DNA of 64,000 nucleotides from Blastomonas sp. AAP53. GTDB lineage: Bacteria; Pseudomonadota; Alphaproteobacteria; Sphingomonadales; Sphingomonadaceae. Position numbers and translations under genes: made by a program. Shown piece by piece: positions 8,035 to 17,259 of the stretch. Under the pieces are notes generated by a model. That model was given only the letters and a program-made list of their open reading frames with translations, ran no database searches and was not told the origin of the DNA. The stretch covers positions 1 through 64,000 of the forward strand of contig NZ_ANFZ01000014.1 of the NCBI RefSeq assembly GCF_000331245.1. The letters run 5' to 3'. Each line of letters begins with the position of its first letter. The stretch's first letter is position 1.

Positions 8035-9531
8035 TTATTCCGCAGGCTGCATCGCGCTGGCCGCTGAGCCCTGCTTCACCCGCATTGCGGCGAACCATTC
8101 CCATCCGGACCAGATGAGCATCAGGACCGAAACACAAATCCCGATCAATGTCACCGTCATGCCAGCGTTCGAAAACGCATCGGCGCCATAGCCAGCCACA
8201 TACAGCACGACCGCGCAGGCCAGAGCGAGGCCGAGCAGCACCTTGCCAGCGAGTGCCACCTGCGCCTTGCCGTGTCTGCTGGCGGCAGCAAGCGCCACCA
8301 CGAGCCCGCCCCAGAACAACGCAACCAGCCCCATGCCCTCTATCCCCGAAAGCGCCGCGACCAGGGTGACCGCAAGCATTGCCGGCGTAGCCCAGACCAG
8401 GCCAGTCCACACCGCTGCCAGCTTTGGTGCGGGGCGGCCATTGGCCTCGCGCTTGGCGAAATAGATGCTGAGGCCGCTCGAAACGATCGAGCACAGCGCG
8501 GTGCCAAACACCAGATAGGCCAGCTTGACGATCAGCCCGCCCCAGTTGCCGAAATGGACGTTATAGACAGCGCCGGTCACCTGCTGGCCGACTGTGCCGT
8601 CGGATATGCCGACATTGCCCTTGAATTCGCCTGCGGCGGTGAAGTTGTAATAATCTCCGAAGATCAGGCGGTCGGGGTGCTCGGCGATGACGTTGATGTG
8701 CTGCCCTGCCGTGCCGGGATCGTGGAGAATGAAATAGGTGACGTTGAGATCAGGATATTCGCGGGCCATATAGCCCAGCGGGCCGGCAATATCCGCTGGC
8801 TCCGCCTTGCCTGCCGCCATCTCGGGCTCTGCGCCAAAGACTGGCGCGAACAGCGCTTCGGTATCGTTGTTGAATCCGGCTGCGGCAATCGCGAAGGCCA
8901 AAATCGACGCCAGGCCCAGGATCGATCCGGTCAGCGCATTGGATAAGTGGAACGGCAGCGTCCACACGCCGAGCCGGTTGTGCAGATCGACGGTGGTCAG
9001 ACGTCCGGCCTTGCGGCGGAACGTGAAGGCATCGCGGAAGATGCGGGGGTGCGCCAGCAGGCCGGAGAACGACAGCGCAATCAGCATTGCGCCAAGCGCG
9101 CCGACCACGGTCAGCCCCAGGGTCTGCGGCATGTGCAGGTAATAATGCAGATCGAGCAGAAACTGCGTCCACGGGAATGTCTCGCGCGATGCGATGGTCC
9201 CATCGGCATTGGCGAAAAACGCCTGGGTATCGGTGGTGATGACGGTACGCGGCAGGTCGTCCTGCGGAAAGTTGATGTACAGATGCGTGGTCGGCTTTGC
9301 CTCGCTCCTGAACACTGCCAGCGCGGCGCGCTCGGCCGCCTCGGGAGCGATCGCTGTCATTTCCGGCGCGTCGGGTCGCTCCCATCGCTGGAACTCGTGG
9401 TTGAACACCGACAGCGTCCCGGTCACGGCGAGGATATAGATCAACCCGCCGAAAATCACCGCGATCAGGCTGTGCGCTTCGAGAGCCTTGGCGACCCTGA
9501 TCGCCGATTTCTTGACATTCGCTTCGGCCAA
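8035..9531 (-). CDS. PepSY-associated transmembrane protein of iron uptake
   Basis: A 498-residue inner-membrane protein of the PepSY-TM family commonly encoded after siderophore receptors. It has an N-terminal membrane helix (SLIAVIFGGLIYILAVTGTL), a long periplasmic part and several further helices (for example ALTGSILGLASILAFAIAAA). The only upstream start in frame is TTG at 9531, two bases past the stop of the preceding gene. Family members are linked to ferric-siderophore reduction or import, but the reaction is not established. It is the last gene of the receptor operon. The end converges with the sugar block across 129 bases, where no separate gene was found. Confidence 0.8.
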   Translation of the reverse strand: MAEANVKKSAIRVAKALEAHSLIAVIFGGLIYILAVTGTLSVFNHEFQRWERPDAPEMTAIAPEAAERAALAVFRSEAKPTTHLYINFPQDDLPRTVITTDTQAFFANADGTIASRETFPWTQFLLDLHYYLHMPQTLGLTVVGALGAMLIALSFSGLLAHPRIFRDAFTFRRKAGRLTTVDLHNRLGVWTLPFHLSNALTGSILGLASILAFAIAAAGFNNDTEALFAPVFGAEPEMAAGKAEPADIAGPLGYMAREYPDLNVTYFILHDPGTAGQHINVIAEHPDRLIFGDYYNFTAAGEFKGNVGISDGTVGQQVTGAVYNVHFGNWGGLIVKLAYLVFGTALCSIVSSGLSIYFAKREANGRPAPKLAAVWTGLVWATPAMLAVTLVAALSGIEGMGLVALFWGGLVVALAAASRHGKAQVALAGKVLLGLALACAVVLYVAGYGADAFSNAGMTVTLIGICVSVLMLIWSGWEWFAAMRVKQGSAASAMQPAE

Positions 9532-9532
9532 A

Positions 9533-10114
9533 TCACGTCACCTGCATGCTGCTGAAAATGATCACGCTCGACAGCGCGAGCGCACCTAGAACGACCCGGG
9601 CCCGGGTTTGAACGCAGCTCGAATAGCCGATATACGTGGCCAGCGCGGCCCAGGCCAACGGGAATGCGAACATCGTCAGCGACAGGTTGGCGGTGTGCTC
9701 CATGCCCAGCGAACGGGCGGCCATGAAGAACGCGGTACAGGCCGCTACCGAAGCCAGCAGCCCGAAAATCACGATGGCCAGAATGCTGGCGGTGCTGACC
9801 GCTAACGAATGCCGGACCCGGGCCTGCATGTCGGTAGCCACATTGCGCGTCCGCGCTTCGCGACGCTGCTTGACCGGCGTGCGCATCGCGACGACGAAAA
9901 TCGCCAGCATGGCCATGATGGTGATCGAGATCAGCCCGAGCGCAGGTCCCTTGTCGACGCCGCTGGTGCGATCCCACGCCAGCAGCGAGCCCAGCAGCAG
10001 CGTCCAGCCCAGGCCGATCAGCCCCCAGTTGCGCTGCCGGGCTTTCCACGCAAGGTACAGCACGAATATCCCCGCGCCAGAAAGAGCCAGACCCGATAGC
10101 TGCCAAAGCACCAT
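9533..10114 (-). CDS. Small integral membrane protein of the siderophore-receptor operon
   Basis: A 193-residue protein with about five predicted membrane helices, including the N-terminal LSGLALSGAGIFVLYLAW, ALGLISITIMAMLAIFVV and a C-terminal VVLGALALSSVIIFSS. No catalytic motif was recognised. It lies 12 bases after the TonB-dependent receptor and one base before the PepSY protein. It is therefore probably an accessory to iron-siderophore passage or reduction, like the small membrane proteins often seen in this arrangement. Confidence 0.7.
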   Translation of the reverse strand: MVLWQLSGLALSGAGIFVLYLAWKARQRNWGLIGLGWTLLLGSLLAWDRTSGVDKGPALGLISITIMAMLAIFVVAMRTPVKQRREARTRNVATDMQARVRHSLAVSTASILAIVIFGLLASVAACTAFFMAARSLGMEHTANLSLTMFAFPLAWAALATYIGYSSCVQTRARVVLGALALSSVIIFSSMQVT

Positions 10115-10126
10115 TGCCCATCTTCC

Positions 10127-12304
10127 CTAGAAGCGGAACGCCAAGCTTCCCAGGATCGTGCGCTGTTCGCCCGGGAAGCAGTCCCCGCGCGACAGGCAGG
10201 TGGCGTAATATTGCTTGTCTGCCAGGTTGCGTACGTTCAGCGACGCCTCGATCCCGCTGGCAAAGCGATAGGCAAGCAGCGCATCGAACACCGTATAGCC
10301 AGCGGTCACGATCCGGTTGGGTGTGGCGGCAAAGCCGTTGGCAGCGGGAAACGCCGTGCCGTTGCTTTCGTTCTGGCTGGCATAGCGAACGCCCGCGCCA
10401 ACCCTCAGACCGTCGAGCGGCCCTGCGGACGGGACCCACATCGTCCACAACGAGGCGGTGGTGTCGGGCAGGCTCGCCCGGGGGAGGCTGACGCCAGCCG
10501 CGTTGACCTCTCTGGCATTCTGGTGACGGAAGTCGAAGTCGAACGAAACATCGCCCAGCCGGACCAGCGCCTCGACCTCGACACCTTCGGCCTCGATCGT
10601 CAGTCCGGGCTGCGTCTGGCCAGCGGCAACGAATTCGACGAGGTTGTTCTCTTCAAGCTTGTAATACGCGACCGAAAAATAGCTCGATCCGCCGGGCGGC
10701 TGATATTTGAAGCCGGCCTCGATCTGCTCGCCGCGACGGGGCAGCAAGGGCGTCGATGTCAGGACATCGGTTCCCACGGTCGCGCGGAAGGACTCGGCGT
10801 AGCTGACATAGGGGTTGAGGCCGATCGAGGTCTTGTAGAGAGCGCCTGCGGTGATCGGGTATTCCTCGTCCTTCTGGTCGTTCGCCGCATCGCGCGAATT
10901 AACCGAGGAATAACGGACGCCAAGGTCTAGGATCAGATTGCCGATGCTCATCCGGTCGATCAGATACAGGTCGGTCGATTCGGTCTGGTTTTCGGTCAGA
11001 AACCGCGCCGCATCAAACTGGGCAGAGGTCGGGAAACCCGCCAGGTCATAGACCGGCCTGAACACGTTGAACGTCGTCGGCAGATTGAAGAACGCCTGAT
11101 TTTCGAAGGTGTCGACGTCCTGATAATTCACGCCTGCCAGCACCTCGTGACGGATCGGGCCGGTTTCGAAATTCGCCCGCAGACGGGCATCGAAGGCATA
11201 TTGGGTCGACCCTGCAGGCCCGCCGAACACGCTGCGCCCGATCAGCGTCCCGTCGGGCAGAACGCGTGGGTTGCCATCGCCCAGAAACGCGGGCCATGCT
11301 TGGAGGTAGACCGCCTCGTTGTCGCGGTACCGTCCGGTCCCCTCGAACCGCAGGGCATCGCTGAAATCGTGCGTGAGAAATACGGTCGCGGTGACCGATT
11401 GCGTATCATAGCGGTTGAAGCCCGGGTCGCCCAGATAGGTGGAATTGTCGACACCCTGGGCAGGCGCGCCGGCGCAGAAACCGGGATCGGAAAATGTGAC
11501 CTGGCTCGACTGGCAGGCGGTCACGTACAGCGGCAGAAACTGCGAGTCAGTATCACCTTTGCGCTCGGTATAGTTGAACAGCGCGGTCACGGCCGTGCGG
11601 CCGTTGTCATAGGTGACCGATGGCGCGATGACGATCGCGTCATCGTTGACGAAGTCGACTTCGGTGCCGCTGTTGCGCACGATGGCGACCAGGCGTCCGG
11701 TCAGGTTGCCGTTGCCACTCAGATCGAAACCGTAGTCGAGCGATGCCTGATAGCGGTCGAAGTTGCCCGCCGTGAACACCATCTCCTTGCCGAGCTTGTC
11801 CCGCCCGGCGATCTTGGAGACGGTGCTGACAATCCCGCCCGGTGCCGCCTGACCATAGAGCACGGACGCCGGGCCCTTCAGCACTTCGACCTGTTCCAGC
11901 GTGTAGATGTCGACGCGGGCGTTGTTGTAGAAACCGAACTGGACCTGAAGATTATCCTGATATTCCGGCGCATCGAGCCCGCGGATCGTCGCAAAGTCGC
12001 CACGCGTGGACAGGCCGAACGCATTGCTGGTGACACCCGCGGTGTAGTTGAGCGTGTTGCTGAGGGTCAGTGCGCCACGGTCCTGGAATTCGCGCGCCGT
12101 CACCACCGAAATGGAGCGCGGTGTTTCGACAATCGGAGCGTCGGACTTGGTGGCCCCGAACGTCGACACCTCACCGGTCACGACAATCTGTTCATCCGCA
12201 TCATCGCGCGGCGCGCTGGCAGCTTCCTGCGCATGGGCCACAGTTCCCAGCGCGGACGAAACGATAAGCGCCGTTTTGAAAACGCACTTGGCATGACTGA
12301 ACAC
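10127..12304 (-). CDS. TonB-dependent siderophore receptor
   Basis: A 725-residue outer-membrane receptor. A signal peptide (FKTALIVSSALGTVAHAQ) is followed by the TonB box/plug region beginning EQIVVTGEVSTF and the plug motif SISVVTAREFQDRGALTL. A 22-strand barrel ends in GSLAFRF with a terminal phenylalanine. The start is GTG at 12304, preceded by AAGGGG. It imports a ferric siderophore using TonB-ExbBD energy; the siderophore cannot be named. It leads an operon with a membrane protein and a PepSY protein. A Fur-like half site lies upstream. Confidence 0.9.
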   Translation of the reverse strand: MFSHAKCVFKTALIVSSALGTVAHAQEAASAPRDDADEQIVVTGEVSTFGATKSDAPIVETPRSISVVTAREFQDRGALTLSNTLNYTAGVTSNAFGLSTRGDFATIRGLDAPEYQDNLQVQFGFYNNARVDIYTLEQVEVLKGPASVLYGQAAPGGIVSTVSKIAGRDKLGKEMVFTAGNFDRYQASLDYGFDLSGNGNLTGRLVAIVRNSGTEVDFVNDDAIVIAPSVTYDNGRTAVTALFNYTERKGDTDSQFLPLYVTACQSSQVTFSDPGFCAGAPAQGVDNSTYLGDPGFNRYDTQSVTATVFLTHDFSDALRFEGTGRYRDNEAVYLQAWPAFLGDGNPRVLPDGTLIGRSVFGGPAGSTQYAFDARLRANFETGPIRHEVLAGVNYQDVDTFENQAFFNLPTTFNVFRPVYDLAGFPTSAQFDAARFLTENQTESTDLYLIDRMSIGNLILDLGVRYSSVNSRDAANDQKDEEYPITAGALYKTSIGLNPYVSYAESFRATVGTDVLTSTPLLPRRGEQIEAGFKYQPPGGSSYFSVAYYKLEENNLVEFVAAGQTQPGLTIEAEGVEVEALVRLGDVSFDFDFRHQNAREVNAAGVSLPRASLPDTTASLWTMWVPSAGPLDGLRVGAGVRYASQNESNGTAFPAANGFAATPNRIVTAGYTVFDALLAYRFASGIEASLNVRNLADKQYYATCLSRGDCFPGEQRTILGSLAFRF

Positions 12305-12695
12305 TCAAAAAACCCCTTGCATAGCTTGAGCCTCCCCACTGAAGATAATGCTGTTGCAAGTCAATCGCAAATTGGGCTCATGCCAGCAAGTCTTGGTCGC
12401 CGTTACCCACAGGAGCATGGCTGCCGCCTCGCGCGAGAACGATATTCGCGCAATTCGGCCCCAGCTGTGCCCAAATAAAAAACAGGAGATTTCGCCTGCT
12501 GGCGCTGACACGCAGGACCAGTCACGCGTTCGCGCATGGCGACGGCTGGTCGGCGGGCTCAGCTGCAGGATGCTCGCCTGGCATCCGAAGCGCTGCACCC
12601 TTCGCACGGGCCGTGGCTTCAGGAAGGTGCGGTCGTTGCCATCGAACGGGTGCCTGGCAGGTCAGGCTGAACGCTGGATCGCCCTGCGATTGCGG
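12305..12695. other. Intergenic region carrying the siderophore-receptor promoter
   Basis: This 391-base gap separates the oxidoreductase gene from the TonB-receptor gene, both on the minus strand. It holds the receptor promoter region at its left end. No coding frame with family resemblance was seen on either strand, and no clear terminator hairpin was found for the oxidoreductase. Confidence 0.5.
12344..12362 (-). promoter_or_regulatory. Possible Fur/iron-responsive operator
   Basis: Reading the plus strand, GATAATGCTGTTGCAAGTC begins with a perfect GATAATG half of the 19-base Fur consensus; the other half is poor (about 11 of 19 positions agree). It lies about 40 bases upstream of the siderophore receptor start, where an iron repressor would act. 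Alphaproteobacterial iron regulators vary, so this is a suggestion only. Confidence 0.3.
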
Positions 12696-14333
12696 TCACT
12701 GCCTGGCGCCAGCGGCCTTGCCCAGGCTCAGCGCCACGGCTTCGGCGATCTTGATCCCGTCGACCGCTGCCGACAGGATGCCGCCCGCATAGCCCGCCCC
12801 TTCTCCTGCAGGAAACAGCCCCGCAGTGTTGAGGCTTTGGAGATTGTCGCCCCGGGTGAAGCGGATCGGGGATGACGTGCGAGTCTCGACGCCGGTCATC
12901 AACACATCGGGGTGATCGTAGCCCGGAATCTGTCGGCCGAACACGGGCAGTGCCTCGCGCATCGCGGCGACCGCATAATCGGGCAGGCATTGCGCCAGGT
13001 CGGTCATGTGCACGCCGGGCTTGTAGGATGGGGTGACCGACCCGAGCGCCTCGGAGGGGCGTCCTGCCAGGAAGTCGCCCAGCCGTTGCGCCGGAGCCTT
13101 GTAGCTCGATCCACCCGCAACGTAAGCCATGGATTCCCAGTGGCGCTGCAGCGCAATCCCCGCGAGCGGATCGCCGGGAAAATCGCGTGCCGGATCGATC
13201 GCGACCACCAGCCCGGAGTTGGCGTTGCGCTCGTTGCGCGAATACTGGCTCATGCCGTTGGTGGCGACGCGGCCTTCCTCGGATGTCGCCGCGACGACGG
13301 TGCCGCCGGGGCACATGCAGAAGCTGTAGACGGTGCGGTCGTTGCTGCAGTGGTGCGAGATGTGATATTCGGCCGCACCAAGGATCGGATGGCCCGCATT
13401 GACGCCGAACCGCGCCTTGTCGATCCACGATTGCGGGTGCTCGATCCTGACCCCGATCGAAAACGGCTTGGCCTCGACATGGACGCCTGCGGCGTGGAGC
13501 ATCGCGAATGTATCGCGCGCGCTGTGACCGACAGCGAGCACGACATGGTCGGCCTCCAGATATTCGCCCGTGCTCAAGTGGACACCGCGCACGCGGCGTT
13601 CGCCCTGGGCATCGGTGCTGATATCGATGCCATCGACGCGGTTCGAGAAGCGATATTCGCCGCCGAGTTCCTCGACGCTCCTGCGCATGCTCTCGACCAT
13701 CGTCACCAGCCGGAACGTCCCGATATGCGGATGCGCCTCGGTCAGGATCTCGGCCGGAGCGCCGGCCTTGACGAATTCGGTCAGCACCTTGCGGTCGCGG
13801 TTGCACGGGTCCTTGATCCGGCTGTAAAGCTTTCCGTCGGAGAAGGTGCCTGCGCCGCCCTCACCGAACTGGGCGTTCGATTCCGGATTGAGCACCCCGC
13901 GCCGCCACAGCCCCCAGGTGTCCTTGGTCCGCTCGCGCACCACCTTGCCCCGGTCGAGAATGATCGGGCGGAAACCCATCTGCGCCAGGATCAGCCCGGC
14001 AAAAAGACCGCATGGCCCCGCGCCGATGACGACGGGTCGCTTTGATGGGCCGCTTTCCGGTGCCCTGGCGACGAGATGATAACGCGGGTCCGGCGCGCGC
14101 TGGACGTGGACATCCTTGCGAAAGCGCGCGAGCACCGCTGCCTCGTCCTTCACGTTCACATCGACCGAATAGACCAGCTGGATGTTGGCCTTGTTGCGCG
14201 CATCATGACCGCGACGCGCGACGACATGGCGCACCAGATCGCGCGGGCCGATCCGCAGCCGCTTGCAGATGGCCGCAGGCAGAGCCTCGTCGGGATGGTG
14301 AAGCGGCAGGGTGAGTTCAGTGATGCGCAGCAT
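12696..14333 (-). CDS. FAD-dependent dehydrogenase (COG2509-like)
   Basis: A 545-residue flavoprotein. It has an N-terminal domain of about 95 residues, then the FAD-binding dinucleotide motif VVIGAGPCGLFAGLILA. The conserved NAQFGEGGAGTFSDGKLYSR segment and a C-terminal FAD contact (GLFPAGEGAGYAGGILSAA) follow. This architecture is that of the widely conserved, uncharacterised FAD dehydrogenase group related to geranylgeranyl-reductase-like oxidases. No partner gene suggests a substrate. The start ATG at 14333 fits the family N-terminus (MLRITELTLPL). It is probably transcribed alone. Confidence 0.82.
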   Translation of the reverse strand: MLRITELTLPLHHPDEALPAAICKRLRIGPRDLVRHVVARRGHDARNKANIQLVYSVDVNVKDEAAVLARFRKDVHVQRAPDPRYHLVARAPESGPSKRPVVIGAGPCGLFAGLILAQMGFRPIILDRGKVVRERTKDTWGLWRRGVLNPESNAQFGEGGAGTFSDGKLYSRIKDPCNRDRKVLTEFVKAGAPAEILTEAHPHIGTFRLVTMVESMRRSVEELGGEYRFSNRVDGIDISTDAQGERRVRGVHLSTGEYLEADHVVLAVGHSARDTFAMLHAAGVHVEAKPFSIGVRIEHPQSWIDKARFGVNAGHPILGAAEYHISHHCSNDRTVYSFCMCPGGTVVAATSEEGRVATNGMSQYSRNERNANSGLVVAIDPARDFPGDPLAGIALQRHWESMAYVAGGSSYKAPAQRLGDFLAGRPSEALGSVTPSYKPGVHMTDLAQCLPDYAVAAMREALPVFGRQIPGYDHPDVLMTGVETRTSSPIRFTRGDNLQSLNTAGLFPAGEGAGYAGGILSAAVDGIKIAEAVALSLGKAAGARQ

Positions 14334-14480
14334 TGTGCGCCTTTAGTAGAGTGATAAACGGGAATGCCAATCGCTCATTGGCGGGTCGCCTCGCACACGG
14401 GCAAACAAAGCGCCAACGCCGCCGTCTGAGCCTCTGCTGCAAGAGTGGATGGCGCATCCGCAGGCAGACGCTTCCCAGCC

Positions 14481-15272
14481 TTACTGGGTCGGTGGTGTAT
14501 CCGTGGCATTCAGGATCAACCGGATGGTGTCCTCGGGCTCATCCCACATCGGGAAATGTCCGCTGCGCTCAAACCAGTGGAGCGTCGCTGAGGGAAAGGC
14601 CGCCATGGCGCGGTCTGCCTGTTGCGGAAGGCACAGCCGATCCTTGCGTCCCCAGCCGATCGCAACCGGTGCGTTGGTACTGGCCGGGCCCTGCTGGTTT
14701 GCACCATCGGCAAGATCACTCACGAGCGCGTCAAACGTGCTTGTGTCCGCAAATGACCTGAGTTCGTGTGCGATCAGCGCCGGGTTCAATGCCCAGGGCC
14801 TGGCTGAAAGCTGAAGCATGAGAGCGCTGCGCCCTGCAATGTTTCTGGATATGGCAGGGAGTGTGGGTCGCAGGGCCCGGACCAGACGGATGGATGCCGA
14901 AATCGTCGTTTTGAAAAACGTGCGCTCCCAGCCTTGCCAGAAGCCACCAGGATCAAACGCGACGACAGCACCCGCGCGCCCGCGCCGTGCCATCTCAAGC
15001 ACCAGGCGGGCACCCAGCGAGCTGCCGACCATATCGATTCCGGTGAGACCTTGCTCATCCAGCCACGCACCCAGGCTGCGCGCCAGCCCGTCAAACGTAC
15101 CGCTGTCTGTCTGTGCGGCTGTTAGCCCATGGCCCGGCAGATCGAGCGCGATAACCTCTCTGGTCTGCGCAAGCGTCGGCGAAATGGTGCTCCACGAGTG
15201 GATGCTCCCTCCCAGGCCGTGGACCAGAAGGAGAGGTTTGCCGCGACCGATACGCGTGTGGTGGATGTTCAT
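14481..15272 (-). CDS. Alpha/beta hydrolase
   Basis: A 263-residue alpha/beta-hydrolase-fold enzyme. The oxyanion strand LLLVHGLGGSIHSW comes first, then LDLPGHGLT and the nucleophile elbow GSSLGAR (serine near residue 101). The catalytic histidine is in RSGHFPMWDEPE close to the C-terminus, and length is typical. No cofactor or substrate can be inferred; the family includes esterases, epoxide hydrolases and C-C hydrolases. It is monocistronic, with 147 bases between it and the upstream flavoprotein gene. Confidence 0.82.
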   Translation of the reverse strand: MNIHHTRIGRGKPLLLVHGLGGSIHSWSTISPTLAQTREVIALDLPGHGLTAAQTDSGTFDGLARSLGAWLDEQGLTGIDMVGSSLGARLVLEMARRGRAGAVVAFDPGGFWQGWERTFFKTTISASIRLVRALRPTLPAISRNIAGRSALMLQLSARPWALNPALIAHELRSFADTSTFDALVSDLADGANQQGPASTNAPVAIGWGRKDRLCLPQQADRAMAAFPSATLHWFERSGHFPMWDEPEDTIRLILNATDTPPTQ

Positions 15273-15303
15273 CAGCTTGCAACGCCGCTGGGAGCGTTAA
15301 GGT

Positions 15304-15498
15304 TCACCTCGCCCCGCAATTGGTCAACCTTTCGGAGAAGACCGCATCAACGGCGGAAATCTTGCTGCCGGCAGCCACCACGACCAGAATGTCTGTGGCC
15401 GGGTGGAAAACCGCCACCGGAGGTTCTACCTGTCGAATGGCGCGGATGATGTCTTTCGCGCCAGACGGCTGCCCACCGCCAGGCGGGTTTCCGCACAT
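15304..15498 (-). CDS. Possible 64-residue small protein
   Basis: A minus-strand frame beginning MCGNPPGGGQPSGA and continuing through DIIRAIRQVEPPVAVFHPAT to a TGA at 15304. Codon third positions are moderately GC-rich, as in neighbouring genes, and the translation looks protein-like (an amphipathic start, then a beta-rich part). No clear ribosome binding site precedes the ATG and no family is recognised. It sits between two divergent hydrolase genes. It may be a small conserved protein or chance coding potential. Confidence 0.3.
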   Translation of the reverse strand: MCGNPPGGGQPSGAKDIIRAIRQVEPPVAVFHPATDILVVVAAGSKISAVDAVFSERLTNCGAR

Positions 15499-15514
15499 TT
15501 GAGGGACAATATCG

Positions 15515-16177
15515 GTGTCAAAGATCGTCAATGGCGCGAGCCTGAAACCGCGCACCGGAGCCCGGCCCAGGAGCATCGTCCTGCTGCTTCACGGCTTTGG
15601 TTCGAGCGGTACGGACATGATTGCGCTCGCGCCCCAATGGCAGGATGCGCTTCCCGATACGCTGTTCCTCGCGCCGCACGCCCCTCAGCGCTGCGGGATG
15701 ATGGGGGCGGGCTATCAATGGTGGGGATTGTCAGGATTGGCACCCTCGGCGCTGGCAGCCGGCGCAGCATCGGCAGCTCCCGCCATCGATGCGTTTATCG
15801 ACCGCAAGCTGGCCGAGTATGATCTGACCGAGGCAAGCCTGGCGCTGGTCGGCTTCAGCCAGGGCACGATGATGGCGCTGCATGTCGCCCTGCGCCGACC
15901 GCGCGCGGTCGCTGCCGTGGTCGGCTATTCGGGAATGCTGACTGAAACGCCGGGGCTGGCGCATTCCGACTTCGCCAAGCCGCAGGTGCTGCTGGTGCAT
16001 GGAACGGCCGATCCGGTCGTGCCGATCGCAGCGCTGCACATAGCCGAAAGCGAGCTCAAGCAGCTGGGCGTCCCTGTCACGACGCACATATCGCACGGTG
16101 TAGCGCACAGCGTCGACCCTGTGGGCCTGCGACTAGGGCGGGACTTTGTCAGCAACGCCTTTGATCGGTCGTCCTGA
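15515..16177 (+). CDS. Phospholipase/carboxylesterase-family hydrolase
   Basis: A 220-residue alpha/beta hydrolase of the carboxylesterase/acyl-protein-thioesterase group. It has LLLHGFGSSGTDMIAL at the oxyanion loop, FLAPHAPQRC, GYQWWGL, the nucleophile elbow GFSQGTMMAL, VHGTADPVVP with the catalytic aspartate, and HISHGVAHSV with the histidine. The start is GTG at 15515, chosen because GAGGGA lies eight bases upstream. Predicted cytoplasmic hydrolysis of short acyl or carboxyl esters. It converges with the next gene, with only five bases between. Confidence 0.87.
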   Translation: MSKIVNGASLKPRTGARPRSIVLLLHGFGSSGTDMIALAPQWQDALPDTLFLAPHAPQRCGMMGAGYQWWGLSGLAPSALAAGAASAAPAIDAFIDRKLAEYDLTEASLALVGFSQGTMMALHVALRRPRAVAAVVGYSGMLTETPGLAHSDFAKPQVLLVHGTADPVVPIAALHIAESELKQLGVPVTTHISHGVAHSVDPVGLRLGRDFVSNAFDRSS

Positions 16178-16182
16178 CCGCA

Positions 16183-17259
16183 TCACATGGCCAGAGGCGC
16201 GGCATATCCTGTCAGCTCGAGATAACCCTGCCCGCCTTCGGTGCGGACCAGCCCTTCCCAATAGACCGGCAGACCGCTGGAACGCGCATCGAGTTCCTGG
16301 TCGGCAAACATCGGGGTCAGCATCAGGCGCTTGCGGCCCTCGGGCAGCCTGATCGTCAGGACTTGCGCCACCGGGTAGGTGGCCCCTGTCCGCTTCGATC
16401 GCCAATTGCGCGTGGGTGTGAAGGTGATATCGCTCGGCTTGAGTGTCACGATTGTGCCGTTTGCGCGGCGGAACGTGCCGCCCGCCCAGAGACTGCGGCC
16501 GTCCTTGCCCCGAACGCGGAACGCCATCAGCGCTGCGCCATCGTCGAAGTTCAGCCCCGTCCAGTCCCAGCCGACCGCCGCTCCGCCCAGCAAGCGCGAC
16601 GACCATTCACGGTCGAGCCAACTGCGCCCGGTCACGGTCTGGGTTGATGTGCCGCGTGTCAGCGTTCCTGTCGTCGCCATCTGCGGCAGCGAATAATAAT
16701 AGCTGGCAGATCGAGGTTCGGCGCCCTTGCGGCTGTAGCCGCCGGCGCCCTGCAGCAGCGGTCGCTGCGTGGGGGTAAATATCAGCTTCAGCGCAAAGCC
16801 GCGCGCGACAATCCTTGCAGAAAAGCGGCCATCGGCCAACCGGACCAATCGCCAGTCCTTGATGCGAACATCGGCGTCGCCAATCCTGGCCTCGGCAATG
16901 CCGAACCCGCTGCGCGCCGCGCGCTGATCGTGCAGAAGTTTGCCGATGGCTGGATCAGACACGGCAGCATGGGCAAAAAGCACCTGTCGGGCGGCAAACT
17001 TGCTGCGGTTGCGCGGGTCAACCCGGGGCCGGGTGCGAAAGAACGTGATCTGGAACCCCAGATCCTCGCCTTTCGCAGTCTTGACCGTCCCGGTGACATA
17101 CCACCATTCCGTGCGAAAATCCGGGTGCGCGCCGTGATCGGCTGGAAAGGAAAAGGCGCGGCCCGGCGTGACGTCCGGATAGGAAAATCCGGGCGTCTGC
17201 GCGACACTGGCGCTGGCGAGGGCCCATGCGGCTAGACCGAGGGATGCTGCGCGGATCAC
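16183..17259 (-). CDS. AttH/CrtC-like lipocalin-domain protein
   Basis: A 358-residue secreted protein with a signal peptide (LGLAAWALASASVAQT) and the tandem lipocalin-like fold of the AttH/hydroxyneurosporene-synthase group. Conserved stretches are FPADHGAHPDFRTEWWYVTG, SWLDREWSS and WDWTGLNF. It starts at GTG in a GTGA overlap with the ABC permease stop. An AttH-type protein after an FtsX-type permease and its ATPase is a conserved arrangement (attEFGH-like). The function in that setting is unknown; carotenoid hydration is unlikely because no carotenoid genes are nearby. Confidence 0.82.
   Translation of the reverse strand: MIRAASLGLAAWALASASVAQTPGFSYPDVTPGRAFSFPADHGAHPDFRTEWWYVTGTVKTAKGEDLGFQITFFRTRPRVDPRNRSKFAARQVLFAHAAVSDPAIGKLLHDQRAARSGFGIAEARIGDADVRIKDWRLVRLADGRFSARIVARGFALKLIFTPTQRPLLQGAGGYSRKGAEPRSASYYYSLPQMATTGTLTRGTSTQTVTGRSWLDREWSSRLLGGAAVGWDWTGLNFDDGAALMAFRVRGKDGRSLWAGGTFRRANGTIVTLKPSDITFTPTRNWRSKRTGATYPVAQVLTIRLPEGRKRLMLTPMFADQELDARSSGLPVYWEGLVRTEGGQGYLELTGYAAPLAM

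Noticed and set aside
12348-12875. Plus-strand frame opposite the siderophore-receptor promoter and oxidoreductase
   Set aside because: Translation has no domain and overlaps the oxidoreductase on the other strand; treated as a shadow.
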